NCBI GenBank assembly: GCA_948099385.1
Contig: CANUEZ040000024.1
Coordinates: 27,191,001 to 27,255,000 of the forward strand
Length of the DNA: 64,000 nt
From: Fasciola hepatica
Taxonomy: Eukaryota; Platyhelminthes; Trematoda; Plagiorchiida; Fasciolidae
Direction of reading: 5' to 3'
The translations under genes were made by a program, and so were the position numbers. This document shows, one piece after another, positions 1 to 11,949 of the stretch. Positions within the stretch are counted from its first letter, which is position 1. Each line of letters opens with the position of its first letter. The notes under the pieces were generated by a model. That model had not been told where the DNA came from. It saw nothing but the letters and a program-made list of their open reading frames with translations, and searched no databases.

Positions 1-1800
1 GTCGCGGCTGGCTGACGAACGACAAACAACCTAGTAGCGTCAAACAACGTGCAAACTGCCTGGAACTTATTGTTACCTAACCGTTTTTATTTAGAATTCT
101 TTTCTCGGGGAATTTACACAGACAAACTCAGTCTCTTGCAGATTGCTTCAGTCAGACCTATTGAGGTAAGGAGTCCCGAATGAAAAGACTGCTCCCGACT
201 CCAAAAATGCCCTTATCAGGTCTTCGGGTGCGACCGCAAAGAAATTCCTTGATTTTACTGAAAGGATTAAACTAGGTTCGGCTTTCAGAAGGAAGCAAGC
301 GTTGCATGTATAGTGCTGGCGAGACAGCGCTAACACGGCCCGTGCCCTAGAGATAAGCCACCGCAGTCGCAAGACAGCAGCCACGTGAGGGATCGCGGGT
401 ATTGATAAATCCGAAGCAAGGACTAGAATCATTAGGAACTTCATTTTCATATGATTCAACGCATATGCACGCAACCGAAAAGGGAGAAAGCCCGGAGTCA
501 AGTATCATATCCTACCGTGGGAAAAACAACTCGAAGAACATTTCACGACCACCGCCCGGGCTTCCATATCCAACTGCCACTGGTGGTTGGCCCCTGTCAA
601 CCAAGACTGTTAACCTCAGGGCAGCGATCCTGAAAAACAAGTCTTGTCCCGTCCATATAACATTGCTCGATCTCTATCTGCTTGATTGGTGACTTGCAAG
701 AGGTGGCACTTCACCTATTTAACTCGAATCAAAGCGACTGCTGGTTTTAGTACTCTCATCCTCGGCCGTTGTTGGTCACAACAGAAAGGCTTTTAAGCCC
801 AGACCTCGCATTTTCCCGGTCCTTGGTGACCAGTCTTGAGACAACGGTACACTTATTTGATGTATATCGTCGCCAAAAGCTCGTACGGACAAGCGCTTAG
901 CTTCATTTTGAAATGCTTTTTGCTCTGCTCCCCTATTTTCTCTGCTAACAGTCAGCTCCAAGGTGAGCGGCCGCTCTGGATAGATGTTCGACAAATGTAG
1001 TCCGGTCGACTGCAGTTTTCTTCTTGGTCCTAGTGGCAAGTTCTAAGATCTGGCCTGACCTGACCTGACCCCTTACCCTTTGATACTTCTCCGGAAGTAA
1101 TCCTTCAGCCTTAGACTACACCGTAGTCAAACTAACTTTTCAACTGGAGTTAATTGCATCGTGTGACACCCTTCCAGCAGATACTGCTATCTTGCAGAAC
1201 AAAACTCTTCGAGAAAATGTTGAGTTTTTACCTTGGTCTCCCCAAGTTTTACCTTTTGTTAAGAAAAAGTAATTGTTGATCGTATTTTCTGTTTCGATTT
1301 CAAGATATATTTGTCACTGCCTCCCTTGCATTTCTCCTTTGGTACAGTTTGTTGTGTGATGCTTATATTCGCGATACCCGAACTGCTAGAAAGCACTGAA
1401 ATAGCTACGGCCAGGGGCTACGCACACTAAAGTGGCAAGAAGACGAGGGCTGCGGAATAGCACGTAAGATTCACTATGGAACTGGTTTGTATAATTGATA
1501 AGCCAGACAAAACAGCTGGCAGATTAGAAGTTAGCCGGTCACAGGGCGTTTTTGCCATGTATGTCCTCGGTGTTCTTGGCTGGTTGTAGCTCGCCAGTGC
1601 GAGTAGATACGACACTTAGGCCGGCTGCACCACATGCGATCACCGATGAATCACCACAGATGCCGCTGAAAGTCAGACCCAACACTGCGTTAGGTACAAG
1701 GGGGGGGGTATGGGCTACCATTTGGCTGCAGGTAAAGAAGGTATTTCTCGTGGGCGTGATCTAAAATCCTTCGAACTGTAATGGCCCCACCAACTCGCAA
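1..1800. other. no recognisable gene
   Basis: Only short open frames (117 codons or fewer) are present, with no family resemblance I can name. A TGACC-type pentamer is repeated near 1055-1072 and a G run lies at 1701-1709. Given the neighbourhood this is probably decayed repeat sequence. Confidence 0.5.
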
Positions 1801-1819
1801 AATGAAAGCGCCGTAGTAC

Positions 1820-4430
1820 TTGGGGTCAATGAAACACCACTGGTTGATTGTAACGGGGAACTTCAATTTTCATGCTGTCCGCTTCGCCACCGTGCTGCAA
1901 CGCTGGTCACAGGCTCACACTTTCGGCTTTCTTTGGCGAGGTAGCCAGCCTAGGTCGGCAAGGGCGCTGAAGGCAACCAACACTTTGGAGGGGAACCAAT
2001 ATTACACTGGCACTGAGCCGGGCACTCAAAGAGCTGCACACGATTGGCCAGCTAGTATTTTACCAACCCTTGTGACTTGGAATTCGGTTCCAATTTGTGC
2101 ACAGCACCCTTCCACGGGGAGTTGAGGAGGCCGCCAAATGGAATCTGCCCCGTGAGCATTTTCCAGCCAAGACAGAAATGCTAACAGCTGTGCCGTAGAC
2201 TCGGGGCCAAGTCTGCGCTAAAGCACACTGGGACGGCGTGAGAAGAACTTCAAATGAAGTCGTGCGATGTTTTAAGCCTCGAACAACAGCAAAGACCCTT
2301 AGACCAGAGCCCGTGGTTGGCCACTGCAAGCTTCAAGTTCTAAACAGGAAAGCGGTGACATCTGGTGGGCATGGGTTACCTAGAGTTCTCAGGACTATAC
2401 CGAATACCTTGACAGAAGAAACCTATGTAATGTACAGCGTAAGCAGGACACTTCAGATTGTCGGAAGTGGATACTGAGAAAGGTAGCAGCAGATCTTGAA
2501 AGTTTGAACAGCCGCATTTTCATATCGACAGGAGCTGGGTCTGGAGAATTTGCATGAAGGCTACGGCCCGTTGGCAGAAAGTAACAAGAGGACCACTGAC
2601 CCCTTGGCCCAATACCGCTCCTCCGTTTCTGCTCCGGAGAGGTAGACCAGGGGGGCAACAATAACTCAGCCACAGAGGCCAAAGTTTTCCAATAGATAAG
2701 GCGTCGATGACTTTTCATCCGCGCAGACAGGAGATAAGCTGAGTATCTACAACCCTGAAAATCGTCAGGGACGGATGAAATTTCGCTGCCGCTACTGGCA
2801 AAGTGCGTGTGTTTCGCCTGAGTACTGTGACGATATTCTACCTTGCTCGCTTGTTTAACATACATATTTTATCCCAACTCTTGCAGCCAAGCCCGGCAGC
2901 CATTTGACCGCCGCCGGTCCGAGCCACACGCACGCTTTTCCAACATACGCTAATCACCCTCTCCCTGCCAATAGTGTTCTCCTTTCTTGTGAATTGCGGA
3001 AACACTACCCTGGTGATCGCAATGGTGTATTGCGGAGTAACGCTGTAATGGACAGGCGGTCCATGAGTAGTGGGAAGGGTTGACGAACACGCGTACTGAA
3101 GAAACAGCATGGTAAAGGTTACGCAGATTTACTAACTGTGGCCGGCGGTGAATTCCGAATTCGAAAAAGATAACGGGATGAACGACTTCACGGAAGTATA
3201 AAAACCTGGAATAAGTGATCACAAAGACCGAAAACGAGATCCAAGGTCACTGCTTGGGAAAACAAGTACGTGAATCACATAAGTACAAACGACTTATGAA
3301 AAATCACCTCTTAGGCGCTAATAAACAAGAATTGGTGCACGAACCGTGGATGGTAAGCACACTACGAATGCATTTATTCAGGGTTTTTTCACGAATCCAA
3401 TTTATTGTTGTTCTCGCGGGACAAACCACAACTAGTCGTCACGCCATGTACAGGGCAACCGGATCCTCTGCCCAACATTTTAACCATCACATTGAGGTTG
3501 AAAAGCTGCCCATAGAATGGAAAACCAACGCGGTTCACTATTATCCAAGGTAGAGAACCGGGCAGCACTACAAAACTACTGCCTTGTGGCACTGCTCTCC
3601 ATACTCTTCGAGTTCAGGGAAGGATTAATTAGTGAAGCGACACGCCGAATCGCCCGCGATGAAAGTATATTAGATGGAGCTCCGCATGGGTTCCCCAAGA
3701 AAACTATGGAGTGGTATGCCTGAGCAATAGACAGAGGAGTCCAAATGGTTATCCTGCTCTTAGACTTCTCTGAGACTTTTGATAGATTTGTCGCTCACCG
3801 CCAGAGAAATTAGCGAGATTGGGTTTCTCTGAGTCTCTGACAGTTTGAACACCTGACTAGTTGACCGACCGGACGTTTTGGGTCAGAGTGAACAGGACAC
3901 TTTATCGTAGCCACGTATCACCTAGGGGAGTGTCTCAGGGGTCCACTCTCGGATCCAGGTTGCTCACTGCCCTTGTTAGCAACCTACCTCCTAGGGTATA
4001 GCTGAGTATCCCTTCGTTCGCCTACGGTGTGAGGATCTGTCGATAGGTTCGGGAGAAGCTGGATGGAGATGCTCCGGAAGCGGACTTTGGCAGTCTGGTG
4101 CAACGGTTGGTCTGCAACGACCCACGATTTGATTGACTTGAGGGAAGGTCATGCCTCTAGGGGGCACCACGTCAACAGGTGCTCATTAGAGGTGGCACAT
4201 TGCAGGGAGTCGTACAGGAAACAGATCCGGATACAACCGCTGCAGGTGATCTATCTCGGACAGCAAACTGCGATATTCTGGCTGGCAAAGCCAAGTGCGG
4301 ATTAAGCGTAACCAGCAAGTACTTGGATAAATTCGACGCTGAAACCTATGCATTTTTCGCAGCACTGGTCAGGCGGCACTTGGAAATAAATACCCAGGAG
4401 TGTTTGTGAAACTCAAGCGAGATACCAATA
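1820..4430 (+). mobile_element. decayed CR1-like non-LTR retrotransposon remnant
   Basis: The + strand carries scattered pieces of a CR1-type ORF2 in different frames. Near 1850-1875 is a GNFNF segment like the endonuclease GDFN motif. Near 3500-3660 is a stretch resembling the RT fingers (LPIEWK, then ENRAALQNY, then LLSILF, as in the usual N-Y-R-P-x-S-L-L-S region). Near 3750-3790 is LLDFSETFDR, a version of the palm motif A, and around 3900-3960 is a degraded copy of the R-G-V-x-Q-G-S-x-L-G motif B. Frameshifts and stops separate all pieces, so it cannot be active. The link between the 1.85 kb endonuclease-like piece and the 3.4-4.4 kb RT pieces as one insertion is inferred from shared strand and order only. 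Confidence 0.55.
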
Positions 4431-6935
4431 AGGTTCATCAGAAATTCACGGGCCGAGTGGGAGGATTATGCGGCACGACATGCCCCGAAGGACCTTGCTC
4501 TTCAGATCCACAGAATCCGGAGTACATAGTGGCCAGAGGTGGCCTGACCATTGTGGAAGGGTAAAGTCCGTGACGAAGGGCAAAAGAATAATGCTTCTCA
4601 AAGCGTGTCTGTCGCTCTTGGAGCTCACTGTCAGCCTTCGTAACTGGAGCGCTTTGCAATCCGTCGCTAGAAGGAAAACTGGACAGGCATGTAGTCAAGC
4701 CGTGCCCATGTGCCTGGTTTGAAACTCCGACAGTAGCGTTCGCAATAGTGCCTTCCGAGCAGTGCTGGGAGGGTGATTAGGGGTGTTTGAACCGATTTAA
4801 TAACACGTTACGTTAGGAGCTTCTTTGATAATGGGACATTCGTCGAGAGCGGTTTCAAGTGTTGGGGTGGATTTGCCGAATTTTCCATATTTTTCATGCA
4901 TTTTTCCCTGGCAGATAACGTTCAGCCGCACATCACACTTTAGATGGGAGACCAAACGAGAAGGTCACCAAAGCTCACGGCAGACACGCATCACCAGCCT
5001 AGTCTTAAGCTTATCTGGACAAGGCAGTTAAACGCCATCCTTCTCATCTTCCGTAAAACCCACCTAACCAGATCAAAAGAAGAAAGGAGGGAGAACTCGG
5101 TGTAACATGCTTTGGTCGGCAGGAAGCGGAAAAAGCGGAAACGGAGGAGAGTAACGGAGATAGAACAAGAGCATGACGGAGTAGGAAGCAAAAGGACGCA
5201 GGGGATGAAAAACAATTAGGTGGATGGTAAGGAAGGAAGCGGGAGTCAGGGAGGCCCAACCACAGAAGCCGACTATGAAGGAAGTCGTGAATCGGCCGGG
5301 TGAAAAAAGGAAAAAATGAATTTCGAGGTTTACCGGTTGTATTTCCCGCGTGCCGTTTAAAGAGCGCCACGGCCACTAGACGAAGTGAACATGCTCCCCC
5401 ATCACCTTTCGGAGAACATCGATCCCTACAGTCACACACACGCACAACATACGGCACTCTGTCATGTCGCGGGCCCCCAGGTTGATGTTTTAAAGCCGGC
5501 TGCGTGGCAAAAACTTGATGTGTGCTGTTGTGCGAACGGGATTCTTCATCCTTTCCTCCTATGAGAAACTTTCGGCTAGAAACCCCGGAACGGGTCTTAT
5601 ATGGCACCTCGAAGCCATCCCCCAACGAAATCCCCTTGGTCGAATGAGTAGAGGAGGGCCGAGTTGGCATATAGGCGCAAGAGTTTGTCATTTATACGGT
5701 GGTGCCGGATTGGTTTAGGTGCACGAGCGATCTCTGTCGATACGATTCTCGCTCAAAGACTGAAATGGGAAAAGAGAAAGGCCTTGGAGGATTTCGTAGT
5801 TACATTCGTCGTCCTATTGGATTGATCGGAGATAGAGTTCCAGACGAGCTAACCACCTAAGATTACAAGTTAGAGTGAGCTAGTTTCGCAATCCATTTGG
5901 AAAGAAATAGCAATGAACCAAAACAGGACGGCGCCGGGCTGGCTTAAACAAGCGGATTTCGAATCGCCAGTTCGTTGAAGGAATTTAAACTAGCCGGAAC
6001 TCCTTGCATATTGAAGCGACTGGCCAACGTTTGACTGATCAGTTATGTGCCTTAAGGTGTGACTGATGAGAGTTACCAATTTGTAAAATTGCGCCCGGCT
6101 GTAAGCTATAGCAGGGCACACTGCTTCATCTTCTACGATCGCGTCGTCGAGGAGGTCAGCGAGAAAAGATCGCGGAGTGCCAATAGCGCGTAACCTCACT
6201 GGGCCTGAATGAAGAGGCCGCACAGTGGCTGGTGCCGAGGGAGTTTGTCGGAAGTGGCGCTGGATGTTGTCGCATGTACGAAGCACACACTGAAACAAGT
6301 GGTCGCTTTAAAGCCCCTTCAAGCGGCTGTGAGAGTGGATTTAGGTCAAGATGCGAAATTATTTATAGGCTATGGAAGACCTGATGTCGAAATCGAACGA
6401 GCTCTTGAAGGAGGGTTGTTGTTCAGATATCAGACCTAACCAGGGAAGCCTATTTATAACCCAGGCGAGCCCCAGCTGTAATCACGCAAATGTACTTCAG
6501 ATGAGTTTCGTCTCTCCAAAGAACCGCTACCAAGGTACTGATGCGAGTAGTGCACGAAAATCAGACCAGTGCAACCGGCCGGTGAAGATTGAGCAGAGCG
6601 AGTACACTTGGCCTAAACCGAAAGGCTCCCCTTTGTGAGGTAGGTGGAAACCTCTTGAAGGCCAGTTTAGCAGAAAGGGTACAACCGTAGAAAAACAGCG
6701 CAGCCGAAAGTAAGTCTCACGGAGGATTGTGGGGGAGATGGATCCGGAAGTTTTCATTTTCTCAGAATGCTCGAAGCCACTACGCTCTTTTCAATGGGCA
6801 CCCTTCAACGTGCAACGATGGAGTGACCTTAGTCCTTATGCGAGTATATGGGTGCCGTCTTCAGTCACGGATAGGGCTGAAACTGCGCAGGGTCAAGCTT
6901 CAATTTTTCGGAATTAGAGGCGGCGGGGCTCCTCC
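4431..6935. other. no supported gene; longest frame is a 215-codon unrecognised ORF
   Basis: A 215-codon minus-strand frame (5044-5691) is the longest frame here. It is rich in Ser, Arg, Pro and Phe, lies opposite purine-rich DNA, shows no recognised domain, and has no splice or RNA context. I treat it as probably non-coding or old repeat. A piece at 4460-4600 (+) faintly resembles the C-terminal tail of an RTE or CR1 ORF2, but not well enough to call. Confidence 0.4.
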
Positions 6936-6939
6936 CGTA

Positions 6940-8960
6940 TGAGTCTCATCATCATCCACCCTTGGCTGTGGCTTCACGGCAGCGATGCGTACCAAAGCTC
7001 CGCCACACGTGCATCAAGCTTCCACTTGAAAAGTTTGTAGTTGTTCTCTTCTACCGCATCAGCTGGCAGTGAGTTCTACAGTTTGGTCGCTCTCCTGGAA
7101 CGCGGTTGCCCAACGGAAGCCCAGTCGGCTGCAGCTTCATGAGCTTCATCTAGCGCCCCCAGAGCGTGAGTGACCACGCAGGGGGGATTCCTACCGCACC
7201 TCAGCGCCCATTTCACCCCGGAGCATTTGCCAGATGCATATCAGGTCGCCACGCACTCTTCGATGTGCCCCCGGAAACAGACCGGTTAACTCCAGCCGCC
7301 TGCCGCAATTGATCCCTCGTAATCCAACAACGAAACGAGTGGTGGATCACTGCACCCGTTCCAGCTTCGTAAATCCAGAAGTTGCACGATGAAATGTAGC
7401 CACTCTGCCATACTCCAGTCTAGGACGGACGTGTGAGGTATACAGGAGTTAGAAGGCACTACAAGGTAGCTTACCAAAGGTCCGAAGGATGGCACAATAG
7501 ATCCGCCACACCGAGGCACACACCTTATCAGTTTGGTTGTGGGTTTTCAGCGTAGATGAGAATATCACCCCCAGGTCTGTTCCAGCCATGGGAATTTGAA
7601 GAGTAATTCTTTGGAAAGAGTGTATGTCGTCAGGCCTCGGTCTACCTAGCTGCGGCTGGGCTCACTTATGGACATCTATTGAGAGAGCCCATACTTTGGA
7701 CCGCTGCGTTAGAGTATCCGAATCCACCTATGGTTCCTCGTGGTCCGCTGTAGTCTTGATGACACACCAGACTTTGTGATCGTCTGTATAAACCAGACAA
7801 GGGGACACCGGTTGTTGATGAAAGCCACGGGCAGCAATGGCCTGGGACGGAGCCTTATGAACCCCGCCGGAGGCCTCACGTTACTCAGAGTACGATAAAC
7901 CAATTCCACAGAAAAGGACCTCCCATTTAGGAAGTGTTAGATCTACGTAGGAATTGTTCTGCCACTCCTAGCGGTCTCAATTTATTCGGAAAGCGGTTAT
8001 GACGCTCTTTGTTGAACTCTTTGTAGAAATCAACGTAGTTACCATCCTCAGGGTTCACCCACTCAAGCTTGTGATCAGTGGCCACGTGCTAGCAAATGAT
8101 TTACCAGATAGGATCGGCCTTTCGGAAACAGTGCTGCTGGTGGCTGAGATGCTCATGACTGTCGAGGTGCTGTTGCAGTTGAGTCGAGGCTAGGCGTTCC
8201 ATAATCCTTCCGACCACACACGTAAGACTTGCTGGACGGCAATTCGCGGCCTCTGCCCTTTTGCCCCCTTGAACGTCGGGATGACGACGGCTTTTCTCCA
8301 TTCGAATGGTAGTTTACCGTGTTCCATCCAGTTATTGGGCAGTCTCGTAAGCGGATTCGGGATAATTTCAGGTAGTTCCCGAAGGACTAGCGGATGGAAC
8401 CCGTCCGGATCAGGCGAGGTGTGTGGCCGGAGCCCTCGCAGAGTCTCGGCGATTTCTTCCACCACTAAGAATCGTCCTACCATGGTGACTGCTCTCTATG
8501 GAGGCTGGGGTGAAGATGAACCCCCCGTGCTGTAAACAGCGTAGTGACGTGCCGGTAGTTCTGCTTTATCGCAACAGGAGTCTACGATAACTCCATAACA
8601 TAGCAGTGTTGGGACACTTGGGCGAGCCCTAGTCCTTCTTTTCGGGCATGAGAACAGCCTCTTCGGTACCGAAACGTAATCGGCCGAAAGTCACTTTTCG
8701 CAGTCGCACCTCTTCGTAGATTTCACAGTTGAACACCAATTTCAGGTGTTTGTGACTGCAGTATCCCGTGCCGGAGGATCAAAAATGCTGTCAAGCCCGG
8801 TTTCTTTCTTGCGGCTGACCATGTGGTTCCTCGTAAAGCCAAAGCGGCCCCTTAGCATGAATTTGTCGCCTGCGAGGAGGTGCAGACAAGCCCACCAATG
8901 CAGTCTTGAAGTCTTGAAGTACTACACGGGTTCCAGGCTTTGAGCCCAATTGTCCCGGTT
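6940..8960 (-). mobile_element. decayed CR1 retrotransposon, RT region
   Basis: Read on the minus strand this is a broken CR1-type ORF2 in correct order. At 8994-8791 is a linker with GLSAPPRRRQIHAKGPLW. At 8483-8250 are the RT fingers (SPDPDGFHPLVLRELPE, then LPFEWRKAVVIPTFKGAKGQ), and at 8260-8180 the segment EAANCRPASLTCVVGRIMERL. At about 7830-7750 the catalytic loop appears as VYTDD in mutated, frameshifted context. At 7519-7286 and on to about 6950 is the C-terminal thumb/tail. Several frameshifts and stops make it a pseudogene. Its sequence differs clearly from the adjacent near-complete element, so it is another CR1 family and probably an older insertion. Confidence 0.85.
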
Positions 8961-9176
8961 CTTTAGGAAATCTTTGATCTTCTGTCGGATTCACCGAGCT
9001 GAAACGAGAGCAAAATTAAGGGGGGGGGGCGGGGGTGGCAGCAAAAACAAGATACATATAACCTCATTCAGTGTCACACTGTGGACAGTGCCTTAAGCTG
9101 AGTGGGGGTGTGGCGTTCATGAACATATATGCGATAAAAGACAACTATTTTGTTTATTTGTTTTTGACAAAGGGAA

Positions 9177-10697
9177 TTATTTGGAGAGACCCAGGTAGAG
9201 GTCTAGCTTTTTCTTGAATATAGTTTTGTTCTGCGAGAGAACAATATCTTCCGGAAGTGCATTCCACATTGTAATAACCCTATAGCTAAAAAAGTTAATC
9301 CTTAGTGAAGTGCGTGGCCTCGGTTTGAAAACTTTTCTGCTGTGACCACGGAGAGAGGAGGCTGGACAGACGGAGAAGAAGCAATCGCTTTGACCTGTTT
9401 CAAAAAGGTGAAACATCAAAAACAGATCACCTCTTACGCGTCTTACGTCAAGGGGATAGAGGTTGAGGAGTGAGAGGCGGACGGGATAAGGTAGATGGGA
9501 TAGACCACTTACTGCCTTGGTGGAGGCCCGCTGAACCCTTTCTAGGATCTCACGGTCTCGGACAAGACCAGAGTGCACTATCTGACTACCGTACTCCAGC
9601 AGAGGTCGGATATAAGTGCCGAAAATTATGGGGAAATCATCCTTAAATATGCGCGGGAAGGACCTTCGAACCATGTTTAGGACTCGAAAGGCAGACTTGC
9701 TCGCAAGTTCGTGATGATGAGAGAAGGATAAGTTACAATCTAACCAGAAACCGAGCACCTTGTGTCGGTCAACCCTTGGCAGAGTGGCTGCTCCATTAAT
9801 GGAAAACGTGTGACCAGTCTCTCTGCCGAAAGACATGCTCACGCATTTGTCATCATTAACTGGGAAGTTCCAATCCTCGGACCAGCCTTTTGTTTCGTAA
9901 ACTGCAATTTGCAGGTCTTCAACGCTTGAACTCCAGAGGGTTACATCATCTGCGTACATGGCAATGTTCGCAGGAAGGGTTGTCGGTAGATCGTTTATAT
10001 AGATCAGGAAAAGAAGAGGACCTAAGACTGGCCCTTGGGGGACCCCAGTTGTTACTGGGGAGGGTTGAGACAAAACATTCCCGACTTTAACCACAAAGGT
10101 GCGGTCGGTAAGGAAGCTACGTAGGATGGCCAACATGGAGCCTGTGATCCCGTACGTCTGCAGCTTATAAAGAAGAGGGGCATGTGGGACCTTATCGAAG
10201 GCCTTAGCAAAATCGATGAATACAGCGTGTGAGAGCTGGCCATAATCATAGGCTTTCGTTAGACTATCCATGACAGTAAGCATATTGGTGATGCATGACC
10301 TGCCAGGAATAAACCCATGTTGGGACTGGGAGAGGATCTTATTTCTATGAAGATGGGAAAGAATCTCACTCTTAAGAATTCCCTCATAGATTTTGCTAGG
10401 GATGCTAGTGAGGCTTATGGGTCTGTAACTAGAAGCAAGGTGTCTACTACCCTTCTTATAGATGGGTGCGATCACTGCTCTTTCCCAGCTACTGGGGAAA
10501 ACTCCATCGTCAACACATTGCTGAAAAAGCGAGGCATAAGGAGCAGCTAATGTATCCGCGGCTTCCTTGAGAATACGGGGGTGGATTAGGTCAGGACCCA
10601 TAGAGCAATATTGGTTGAGCCGTCGGAAACCTTGAGCGACTGCACCAATGGGAATAGTTACGCGGTTAAGGGTAGTGGTCAGAGATAACGGGTGCAT
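9177..10697 (-). CDS. reverse transcriptase part of CR1-like ORF2
   Basis: This 506-codon frame holds a complete non-LTR reverse transcriptase that copies element RNA at the nicked target. In order: fingers with SYRPISLTSIPSKIYEGIL (about residue 92-110), palm motif A AVFIDFAKAFDKVPH (about 157-171), motif B TTGVPQGPVLGPLLF (about 215-229), catalytic motif C MYADDVTLW with the aspartate pair (about 246-254), and a C-terminal tail ending YLGLSK. All catalytic aspartates are present. The listed start is simply the first Met after a stop. The true ORF2 continues upstream in the same frame into the endonuclease segment ending at 10710, so this is the 3' part of one ORF cut by a nonsense codon. 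Confidence 0.93.
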   Translation of the reverse strand: MHPLSLTTTLNRVTIPIGAVAQGFRRLNQYCSMGPDLIHPRILKEAADTLAAPYASLFQQCVDDGVFPSSWERAVIAPIYKKGSRHLASSYRPISLTSIPSKIYEGILKSEILSHLHRNKILSQSQHGFIPGRSCITNMLTVMDSLTKAYDYGQLSHAVFIDFAKAFDKVPHAPLLYKLQTYGITGSMLAILRSFLTDRTFVVKVGNVLSQPSPVTTGVPQGPVLGPLLFLIYINDLPTTLPANIAMYADDVTLWSSSVEDLQIAVYETKGWSEDWNFPVNDDKCVSMSFGRETGHTFSINGAATLPRVDRHKVLGFWLDCNLSFSHHHELASKSAFRVLNMVRRSFPRIFKDDFPIIFGTYIRPLLEYGSQIVHSGLVRDREILERVQRASTKAVSGLSHLPYPVRLSLLNLYPLDVRRVRGDLFLMFHLFETGQSDCFFSVCPASSLRGHSRKVFKPRPRTSLRINFFSYRVITMWNALPEDIVLSQNKTIFKKKLDLYLGLSK

Positions 10698-10709
10698 AGT
10701 AGGGTGGGA

Positions 10710-11945
10710 TTATATGGGAATGGAGCTAAAAGTTGTACGGAAGTAGGAGCTGAATGCCTCGGCTACTTGGCTAGGGGAAGTGATTGGAGATCCGGCACTA
10801 TCTTTGAGAGCTAATGGCGTCGGAGCTGTGCCCCTTAGACGGCGCATGTACTGAAAGAAAAATGCCTTATTGGTCCGTGCTCGATCAAGTACAGATCGCT
10901 GGACTGCATTCTGATAGGACCGAATCTTGTCTTTGCATATGTTCCTTATGATCCTGAAGTGTTCTGCATCACGGACAAGGCCTGTGGCTTTAAATTTAGC
11001 AAAGAGGCGTGCGCGTTCGTCTAGAATGCGCCTAATGGGGCGAGGGAGGGGTCGCTTAGCGGTCTGTGGGCGACGAATTCTGGGGACAAAATGCCTATCA
11101 GCTAGGGAGATTAACTCTCTGAGATTCTCTGCCATTTCATCCGCAGAGTTACTTGGGTTAGTTAAAGTTAGCTGGGAGCGAAAAAATGCACAGACTTGGT
11201 CAAAGTTGGTCCTTCTGAAGGATCTCAAAATTTTAGTTTCTGACGGAAGAGGAGGCCATTTCACGATATAATCGAATCCAATGAGAATGTGATCACTTTT
11301 GCCGAGGGGCGGCAAGTAATGCACCACATCTATTAGGAACCGATCATTGGTGATGACCAGGTCTAGTAGGGACGGGGCGTGGCCTGTGCGATATCTAGTC
11401 GGATCTCTTACGTTCTGCACCCATGAGTTTTTCAGTACGAGATCAAGGAGGGGTTTACCGGAAGTGATATCCGGGGCATCAGCTCTTTGCCAGTTTGTAC
11501 TGGGAGAGTTGAAGTCATCAGTGACTAACAGATGGGTGAAGTCTGTATAGCTTTTCAGGGAGCCTAATAAGTCTATGAGACCTAGGCTGTCAGTTGAATT
11601 GCATGCGGGAGGACGGTAGACAACACCAACCAATAGGGTATCTGTCCTAGAGAGGTTAAACACGGCCCACAAACAATCAATACATGAAAAGGTTAGTGTT
11701 GTCAGTAAGGTGAGAGGAGGGATCGAATTATCGTAGTATATGATGACCCCACCGGCACGACCTCTACTGGAGTCCCGCCTTACTGTGAAGTATCCCGGAA
11801 TGGATATTTCGGCATCAAGTATGTCAGCGGTGAGCCAGGTTTCTGTGAGGGCTATGATCTGAGGCTCCTTATCCACTGCAAGCTGCCGAAGCTCCGGGAT
11901 CTTATTCAACACACTCAGGCAAGTGCTGTAAAAACACTTGAGCAC
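10710..11945 (-). CDS. apurinic-type endonuclease part of CR1-like ORF2
   Basis: This frame encodes the N-terminal EEP-family endonuclease of ORF2, which nicks target DNA to prime reverse transcription. Visible motifs are ALTETWL with the catalytic Glu (about residue 32-38), the RAGGVIIYY strand (about 63-71), DDFNSP (about 143-148, where GDFN is usual) and KSDHILIGF with the Ser-Asp-His triad element (about 216-224). The segment ends ...SSIPI followed by TAA at 10712-10710; four codons later the RT segment begins in the same frame. The frame has no ATG at its head: it opens with a GTG at 11945, five bases past the ORF1 stop, and overlaps the ORF1 region if extended upstream. The nearby ATG at 11947 is in another frame. 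Translation may depend on re-initiation or frameshifting, or the start has been lost. Confidence 0.9.
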   Translation of the reverse strand: MLKCFYSTCLSVLNKIPELRQLAVDKEPQIIALTETWLTADILDAEISIPGYFTVRRDSSRGRAGGVIIYYDNSIPPLTLLTTLTFSCIDCLWAVFNLSRTDTLLVGVVYRPPACNSTDSLGLIDLLGSLKSYTDFTHLLVTDDFNSPSTNWQRADAPDITSGKPLLDLVLKNSWVQNVRDPTRYRTGHAPSLLDLVITNDRFLIDVVHYLPPLGKSDHILIGFDYIVKWPPLPSETKILRSFRRTNFDQVCAFFRSQLTLTNPSNSADEMAENLRELISLADRHFVPRIRRPQTAKRPLPRPIRRILDERARLFAKFKATGLVRDAEHFRIIRNICKDKIRSYQNAVQRSVLDRARTNKAFFFQYMRRLRGTAPTPLALKDSAGSPITSPSQVAEAFSSYFRTTFSSIPI

Positions 11946-11949
11946 ATGC

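Noticed and set aside
5044..5691. 215-codon minus-strand ORF as a protein gene
   Set aside because: Biased composition opposite purine-rich DNA, no domain, no splice signals, no conserved motif that I can name.
6061..6100. CTGATGAG as another hammerhead
   Set aside because: No GAAA at the right distance and no stem II pairing. The CTGATGAG at 60868 was rejected for the same reason.
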